Source of the DNA: Norana najaformis | Lineage: Eukaryota; Annelida; Clitellata; Crassiclitellata; Hormogastridae | Reading direction: 5' to 3' | Assembly: GCA_964023275.1 (NCBI GenBank) | Contig: OZ029914.1 | Location: 15,832,049-15,896,048 of the forward strand | Length of the DNA: 64,000 bases | Part shown: positions 57,401 through 64,000 of the stretch, piece after piece | Numbering within the stretch: the first letter of the stretch is position 1 | How the letters are laid out: every line of letters begins with the position of its first letter | Notes under the pieces: model-generated | Databases searched by the model: none | The model's input: only the letters and a program-made list of their open reading frames with translations | Told to the model about the DNA's origin: nothing | Position numbers and translations under genes: made by a program

Positions 57401-58966
57401 TTATGAAGTCCTTGATGAGAGACCATCATGTAGATTTAGCATTTAGCGCATTAGACGAATAGAGAATTTCTGAAGGTTAACCTTCCGAACTGTTATTCGC
57501 TTCAGCCATATTCTATCACGCAGAGGAAGTTGGGGTAATATTGTTCGACCGAGAATTTCAGCCACCAAGGTATGTCATTTTAAAGGAAATGAATTCGGTT
57601 TATGTGTAATACTGATATGAGAGATTTTGTAGTAGGTGAAACGGCATCATATAAAGTAAGATTTTAGTGTTTTTGGCTTTGTATTGATAGGCTGATTTCT
57701 CCTTGGTTGAAACATTTTATCTTGTGAAAAAGATTTTACTCATCATTAGCCATAAGTTCTAATCCAATTAGACAATGCAGTTAAAAATAGCCAATCTGCT
57801 CTATATTCAAGCGGTAATTACAAGCGCAAATATTTTTATGGGCCTAAGTCTGGAAATTCCCATTATAAGATATTGTTGCAATGTATACAAGTCAAAGACG
57901 CAGCGTACAAGCACACCACTAACGTAGGTTGTTTTTGACTTGTAATGGTTAGGAGGGTACATTTAAGTCAAGGATCCGTTGCCAGAGGTAGATTGAAAAC
58001 TATGCCTTTGTATTACAGTAGCTTGCTTCGCTTTGCAGAGCAGAAAATAGATCAAGAGTGGGGAAAGTATTGGCCTCATGGCCCATAATAATCATTTTTA
58101 CTTAACGACAAATAGTTTGAAATATTTTATGCACAGGAAAAAGACTTGTAATTGATATTGGACCCAGCAACGATTCGGATCGCACGAATGGCATTTTCGC
58201 GTAAGTTTTTCATACCACGATTCAATTTCTAGTAAGTGGCAGAAAACTGTTACTGTAACGTTTACCAATGTTGATTCTCTGTGATGTATAATGACACATT
58301 TGAAGTTAGGGTCTGTTCTACAACGTCCTATTGCTAAATACAGTTTGTTATTTCAGTGTAAAATCTCTTCACTCTTAAAGGGTACTATATATTATTAAAT
58401 CTGTTATATATACAGTACTATGAATGAATAAATAGGCCTATAAGCCCTATATACACGAGTTCAAGAGTTTTCCCATGGATCTCTTAAGAGTTAAGATACG
58501 CATTGGCCTGTTTAGTTACATCGATGTACGCGTAAATCACGGCTTTTTTGTACAAGAGGATTCCACTTTGCATTTCGACTAACTTTCGGCTGTGAAAATA
58601 TTTCAGAGATTTGTATTTCAGGATAGGTCGATACAAGGCATCCTTAAATGGCACTTCACGTGTTTGATTTAAGTGGGCAACGACGGTGAAAGATCTTATC
58701 TGATGAATTCAATGATAAATTCACAGCTCAACAAATTGGTCAAATAGGCTGTTTTACTAATTTTGGGGTGCTGAATTCAAATATGGCCACAAAAATCCGG
58801 TAGAAAGTACTAGTTTTTATGGGCCTTATTCTATTACTTATATGAATAAACTAAGGGTATCCGAAAAATTTAAATTATTATGATTCCGGTCACGAAATCG
58901 CATTTATTTTCATCATATTTTTTTTACAAACATCATATTTATAGACTATTTCAAAGTTAACTTGCA

Positions 58967-59271
58967 CAGCGCTTCCCAAACTTCTTAGCGTCACGGACCG
59001 GCAGGAATTTTCCCACTGCAGCAGGACCGGTGTCCAATTGATTAATTATTCCGCTTTTTCAAGCTCCTAAAATTTCCTAACTTCCTATGATATGTTTTAA
59101 AATTGTGTTAAATGCATTGCTAGCCAATTCTATCACTCTATTGCCCATTATAATGCTAGCCTAATGTTTTTGTTATGACTTTTAAAAATATTATAGTTCT
59201 TTCTAATTTATTTGAGAAATATGGCGGAAAATATGGCTTCTTTATTCTATTTTTGGAAGATAGTTGCGCTG
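58967..59271. mobile_element. Non-autonomous hAT element (305 bp) with 8-bp target duplication
   Basis: Ends CAGCGC...GCGCTG; the left end CAGCGCTTCCCAAACTT is of hAT type. Flanks AACTTGCA (58959-58966) and AACTAGCA (59272-59279) match 7 of 8. Units 1 (about 828) and 2 (about 4315) lack the insertion and give the empty site. Confidence 0.85.
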
Positions 59272-59289
59272 AACTAGCATACATTTTTT

Positions 59290-61390
59290 ATAGTAACCAT
59301 GAAAAGCATTTTAAAAACCCATTAAATCCTCGTTTTTACACTTGCAAGCTGTTCATTTCTTCCTTTTACGCGTTGAGGTGTCTGCCCTCTGCAAAAACCA
59401 ACAGTAGTCGCTCGTCTTGGCTGAATTCCATCTGCCTTGGTGTCCCTCATCCATAGTTCGAATATTCTAGTGAAATCTTTCACCCTGCTCATCGCTGATT
59501 GCTCCTAGGTTATCGGGAAAGAAATCGAGACGCGAATGCAAAAAGTGGATCTTTAAAGACATCCTGCAGCCGAGAATTTCGTAGTTCTTTGAGAAAATCT
59601 TGAATGAACTGACGGAAGTTCTCTTCATGATTCCTGAGAAAACCCTTGACTAAGACGTGAATGATTTCTATGCAGAACGCTTCTTCATGTTCAATCTTTC
59701 TTCAAAGTCAGTATAATTCTGTAGCTTTCTAATCTGCGGACTAATAAAGATACCTTCTTTGAGTGTAGCATCACTTAGTTTGGAAAATTTTCCTTTTAAG
59801 TACAAAAACCCATCGCTGGTTTTTTGCCCTTAGCCTAGACAAAGTTCTTCATAAGACCAAGTTTGATATGTAATGGCGGAGGCAGAATATTAGTAGGGTC
59901 AATGAGTTCTGGGCAGTGGCCCTTAAATGCCGAGGGGCGCTACACCATGCCTCGTCAGGATTGCTCCGCAAGCTGGGAGTTGGTGTGGATGACGAGACCC
60001 AACTCTCGGTCCGGATGCTTACGTATACCTCCAACATGTTCAAGCACTGTACCCGCTCGACAGTAAGAGGTCCAGCGCAAACGAACGTGGAATCAGCCTA
60101 GGTACCTCGATAATGAAAAGACCATACCCACTGTGGACCGAGTACGGAGGTCTACTCAACGCGGTCGGCCCGAAAGGTGACATTCGCGAGAGAGTCTCTC
60201 TCTTAATTGGCATAGGACCAGTTCGGCTGTGACCGCAGGCTTCACTCAGTGCTTTGTTTTGTAGTGTTTATCTGTGACCCTACTGTCCCACAAACACAGA
60301 AAACACAAAAACTTTGTGAAGTCACCTTGAAGCAGCAGGGCTATCACTTTCAAATTACAATTTGTTTGCTAAATGTGCTGTTCGCATTTTATAGCCCTGA
60401 GTATTTTTCCATGCTTTCATAGGTTTCCTTCGTTCCCACAGAATGTGACACTGGGACAGAAGGATTTAGTTTCCTTTATGCAAAAGTACAGCTTTTAAGG
60501 TGAAATTGGAATAGACGCAATTCCTTCGGGTTGTGTGAATTGTTCCTATTTCTTCCATCAACCCTGAAATAACCTTACAGAAACACAAACAATCCTACAT
60601 ATTGTAAACTGAAGACTGAGCCTCATTTCTTTCTGTAAATAATGATATTTTTATACCATTGGCTAGAAAATTCCGTTCTTGAAGTCTTGAACCTAAAAGC
60701 TTAGCTTGCTGTTTTGATAGGCCCAGATCTTGTACAAGATCATTAAGTTCAGGTGAGGCCCATTTACATATTTAGGATTGCATGTAGGGTCTGAAACAAT
60801 ATCAGGTTCTGTTTGTGGCTCAACGTTTCCCCTGGTGAAGATGAATCTATGTCTTCCCAGTTTTCTTGATGCTTAGGTATAGGAAGACCTTCTCCTTGAG
60901 AACTGGCATTGAAGCCGAAGGTATATTTGGGTACTCTATATTGCGTTTTTTTCTAGTTTGAAAAGTTTTCTGTTTTAGTCAAACAAGAATAGCAATCATC
61001 TAAGTGACTGGTTGGCTCATGCCAAACCATGGGAACTGCAAGGGACATGGATTTCTTCAGATCTTTCACCCAATCAGTCAGGCTAACATAGCATTAAATG
61101 CAGCATACATGACAAGCCCACTTTTTGTCCCGATCACCAAAATGACAGCCAAAATACAAGGAGTAGGCTTGCATCACAGTCTTTGTAAAAGAACGGTTCT
61201 GAGATTTCAAAATATATTTTGGCACATTTACGACAAATGCACACATAGCAAAACATATCTGGTAAATGAATAACTGGCGACGATGTCCTTTTTCCACTTG
61301 GCAACGAAATTTACTCTGTAACTAACAGGAAATGTTTCCACAACAGTAAAAGCAACAAACATGAGGCTACATATATTTTCTCCCACTTCC
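59290..61390 (-). pseudogene. CYICGE-family decayed copy 6
   Basis: Minus strand, colinear with copies 1 and 2: N-terminal Cys block (61094-61297; YSLYFGCHFGDRDKKWACHV), a DDCYSCLT-type block near 60990, LGSRLQERN-type sequence near 60680, an HIKLGL block near 59860 and the C-terminal block near 59400. Heavily frameshifted and split by a GC-rich insertion. Confidence 0.75.
59903..60245. other. GC-rich insertion unique to unit 4
   Basis: Replaces about 110 bp of the relic seen in unit 2 (4945-5030). It is G+C rich, with short motif-free frames on both strands. It is possibly a LINE or host-gene fragment; no terminal repeats or tail were found. Confidence 0.5.
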
Positions 61391-63226
61391 GATCAGGAAT
61401 AACTAAGCAGTGTTGCCAACCACAACATTTAAAGTATCCCTTCAGAAACTAACAGTTATAATTATTGAAGTAAAATTAAGTATAATATAAAAATGTGACG
61501 TATTTACCTTTTCAAAAGACTAGATTTAAAAATATCACCCAAAAAGGCAGTTGATATAGTTCATGTTATAAAAAACTTGTTGATAAGTAAGGTCGATGGT
61601 ACTTTGAGTCTAACATGTTAAGACAAAAAAATTGGCTCAGGCCCAAACAGCCCAACCCCAGTGTGCAATTTTCCGTGTACCAACGAATTAGTCTCGTAAT
61701 GACGATTTATCAGCTGTGGTGCAGTACTGTACTTGCTTTGTAACCGCTAAGAGTTTTGATAGTCAGCCTAATTATTAATTTCTTGTAAGTTATACAGTAA
61801 TATATCATATTGCATAACTCAGGAGCCATTTATGCTTTCAGTCACCACCATTTTCTTCAACATTCTCAGTCAGGCAAAGATCAAGCAACCTTACGCAATT
61901 TTTATGTGCGTATGATTAGGGTCCAAAATGATTGACCATTGGAGGCTCTAAGTTAAGAGATTATATATTGGCTTTTATATGATAAAATGCAATAGTGCAA
62001 CACTTTTCTCCTACTTTTGTATTAAGCATCCAGTGTCGCAATAAATTCACTACTGTCAGTCAGAAGATGACATTACGGTCCGTGTGGGGATTTTAACATC
62101 GCTTCTTATACTCGATGACACTGTGAAAATGTAAATGTGTACGTACACACTTTTTCAAAGCGTACGAATGGCCTCGACCCTGCTCATTTTTCAATGAACT
62201 TATCTACTGAGATACTTAGCCACCGCTTTCCCTTTTAATGGATGCCACGTCATATAATGTTCCATGCATGGATCGTGCTAGCCCCAGATTCAAATCTCCG
62301 AAATAAGCCACGATTGGGTATGCGTACCGGCAACCTAGCGCACAAAGTAAAAAAGACATCGCAGTCTCTGACTGATTTCTTAACTGCTATGCAATACAAA
62401 TGACACATGTGAACTTGCAAATACGACGCTCCAGTACTTCAAAAAGTTACAAATGGTCATCTGTATCAGGAGCAAGATGAATAAGCATTTAATAAGCTAG
62501 TTACACGCAGTTTCACAAAACAAAAAGTCCGAGAGAGTTAAAGTATGCCGTTTCCCATGTTTGAGCAGATGAATGCTCACTCTAGCTGCACTGCCTGTGA
62601 TCTTGATTCTGAGGTATTATTATTTTGTTGCCTCTGCTTATCAACGTTAAAGCATCAGCGGCAATGACGCATCCTTTTGTGACTGCAGTCTGAGCCAACT
62701 CAATCCTTGGGTTTCATTTTATCCGATGAGGGCAGACCAAATAGGAATCCTAATAGACTGACCCTAGAAAGATGTAACCGGACCAAGAACGTCGGGCAGT
62801 AAAAAGAGTGAGAGAAAGTGAATAATATGCAGTGGCTGAGGGAATTAAAGAGTTGGAATGAGTGACAAAGTGAATATGCGTGTATCTGTCAGTGCAAGCT
62901 CTTCTCCACTTGCCTCTCTCACGCAGCGTTTCACTTCAGATTGAAAACCAAACTTTTCAACCTATTATACCATTTCTTGCTTCAGCTTCTGCACTTCCTA
63001 TGACCTTTGCCAATTATATTTGAATTCCACCTTAGCATCATATTGTCACCCCGACTTGATTTCCCCGGATTCTGGCCTAGCACCGAAACTGTCCAAACAC
63101 CGTGGTTTTTTGGTTCGATATAGCGCCAGCGTTTAAAATGGTCTGGCTCATGTTTTCTGTGGCACTGAAATAATTACGTGAACATTACATTTACACGATA
63201 AAGGCTAAAATGAGTGTTTGTTGCAG

Positions 63227-63580
63227 AGGATCCAAACATTGCTGTGGTTTCTTTTACGAACAATAACATAAAGCATCGAATACAAAAAATCTGTGCCAAA
63301 TTCGTGTCCGATGTTGATCCGGATCGACTGAGTGATTATTTGGTGCAAGAAAACGTGATCACTCCCTACCAATGGCAGATAATCCATAATGATCGTCCAA
63401 CAACACAAGATCGTTGTCGAGCTCTGCTTCACCATTTGTTCTCTATTTCGCATCCAAGAGCATTTCTCGTTGTACGGCAAGCCTTAAGTGAAGAAAATCA
63501 CTACTTACTCGAATCCATAGACAACACAGGACCAAGATGTGGAATCCATGAACAACCTCACAAGCAAACAGTGTTACAAG
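63227..63580 (+). CDS. CARD-domain exon (copy 2)
   Basis: Exactly 354 bp with the same acceptor (TTTGTTGCAG), donor (AAG|GTCAAT) and 1-1 phase as 9069-9422. It reads LSDYLVQENVITPYQW, then CRALLHHLFSISHPRAFLVV and RQALSEENHYLLESI. It is fully open, and substitutions have kept the CARD hydrophobic pattern. The read-through tail (IVYMFIVIAYLYAS) is also conserved, ending at 63642. Confidence 0.85.
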
Positions 63581-63830
63581 GTCAATATATTGTTTACATG
63601 TTTATCGTAATAGCATATCTTTATGCCAGTACACAGAATTAGCTTATGAAAATTGTCTTTATCGGAAAGAATTCACGACATATTCAGCAGACTAATGGAT
63701 TCGAACATGGTAAAGTTTGCAAGAATGTTTCAAAGGAAACAGCTGATTTACGAAACAATATGAATTTAGTAAGCAACTATAAAAGATAAATTGACTTTTC
63801 CCTTGCAATTCAACTTTCGAATGAACAAAG

Positions 63831-63935
63831 ATAGAATGCAGGAAACAATTGAAGAAAAAATTAATTTGCTGTTGCTCAGCTGGAAAATCAAATTCAAAAC
63901 CTCAGAAACATTATTCTATGCAAATGGAGACTGCA
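63831..63935 (+). CDS. Coiled-coil exon, CARD copy 2
   Basis: 105 bp, acceptor AACAAAG, donor CTGCA|GTATGG, phase 1-1, open throughout. Indels of +2 and +1 relative to 9677-9778 cancel, leaving the ends in frame but the middle shifted (KINLLLLSWKIKFKTSETL), which weakens the coiled-coil pattern. The rest of this gene lies beyond the window. Confidence 0.45.
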
Positions 63936-64000
63936 GTATGGTTTTAAAGCAGTGCTGTTGCATGCAATTTAAGCACCATTTGTCTTTTAAAATGATTTTA

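Larger units (their letters stand above)
57925..64000. repeat. Segmental repeat unit 4 including the second CARD gene
   Basis: Colinear with unit 2 from 6853 and unit 1 from about 3410, through the family relic, and then with 7440-9960 through the CARD exon and coiled-coil exon to the window end. Private insertions: a hAT-type MITE (58967-59271) and a GC-rich block (about 59903-60245). Confidence 0.88.

Overview
The window is a repeat-rich, AT-biased piece of an animal nuclear genome, most likely a marine invertebrate. Evidence for this: genes are split by GT-AG introns; the innate-immunity-type coding sequence (CARD, coiled coils, a very-large-GTPase relative, a Ly6-type exon) is metazoan; and the mobile elements are metazoan types (L2/CR1-like and other LINEs, Gypsy LTR elements, a MULE with a FLYWCH finger, hAT and TA-target MITE-like elements). 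There are no rRNA or tRNA genes, no CRISPR array and no prokaryotic operons. The phylum cannot be fixed from sequence alone.

Layout. 1-9060: three tandem copies of a segmental repeat of about 3.5 kb (units 1-3). Units 1 and 2 carry a decayed minus-strand copy of a Cys-rich, transposase-like family called the CYICGE family here; unit 3 lacks it. 9069-20686: a plus-strand gene. A CARD exon is followed by coiled-coil exons, and nearly all are bounded by phase 1 introns. Its introns have been invaded by the best CYICGE-family gene (11401-13092, one amber stop), by a complete but dead MULE with its target duplication (13410-15462), and by a LINE. 21.8-32 kb: rearranged Gypsy pieces, a LINE with a (GAA)n tail, a solo LTR, LINE scraps, and a divergent CYICGE copy (30251-32046) with a GT-AG intron and a heat-shock-type promoter. 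32.4-35.1 kb: a broken GVIN/VLIG-type GTPase. 36-41.8 kb: microsatellites, a duplicated palindrome-bearing block and a LINE. 41.9-43.8 kb: two exons of a secreted Ly6/uPAR-like protein. 44.1-45.7 kb: another CYICGE copy. 47.0 kb: a solo LTR with target duplication. 49.6-50.4 kb: three terminal exons of a 4CL-like acyl-CoA ligase, minus strand, one with a 2-nt loss. 51-57.4 kb: repeats, a TIR element and tandem repeats. 57.9-64.0 kb: a fourth copy of the segmental repeat, including a second CARD exon.

How it fits together. Two CARD exons of identical length (354 bp) about 54 kb apart, the 1-1 phase coiled-coil cassettes and the GTPase relic suggest an expanding innate-immunity locus. It evolves by segmental and exon duplication while transposable elements fill its introns. 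Because the segmental units are paralogous, several insertions (hAT MITE, LINE tail, snap-back hairpin) can be read directly as filled versus empty sites. The most unusual signals are the exon array, two CYICGE copies with stress-type promoters (CRE palindrome in one, HSE array plus TATA in the other), and a conserved hydrophobic tail that the CARD exon would encode if its weak splice donor were skipped.
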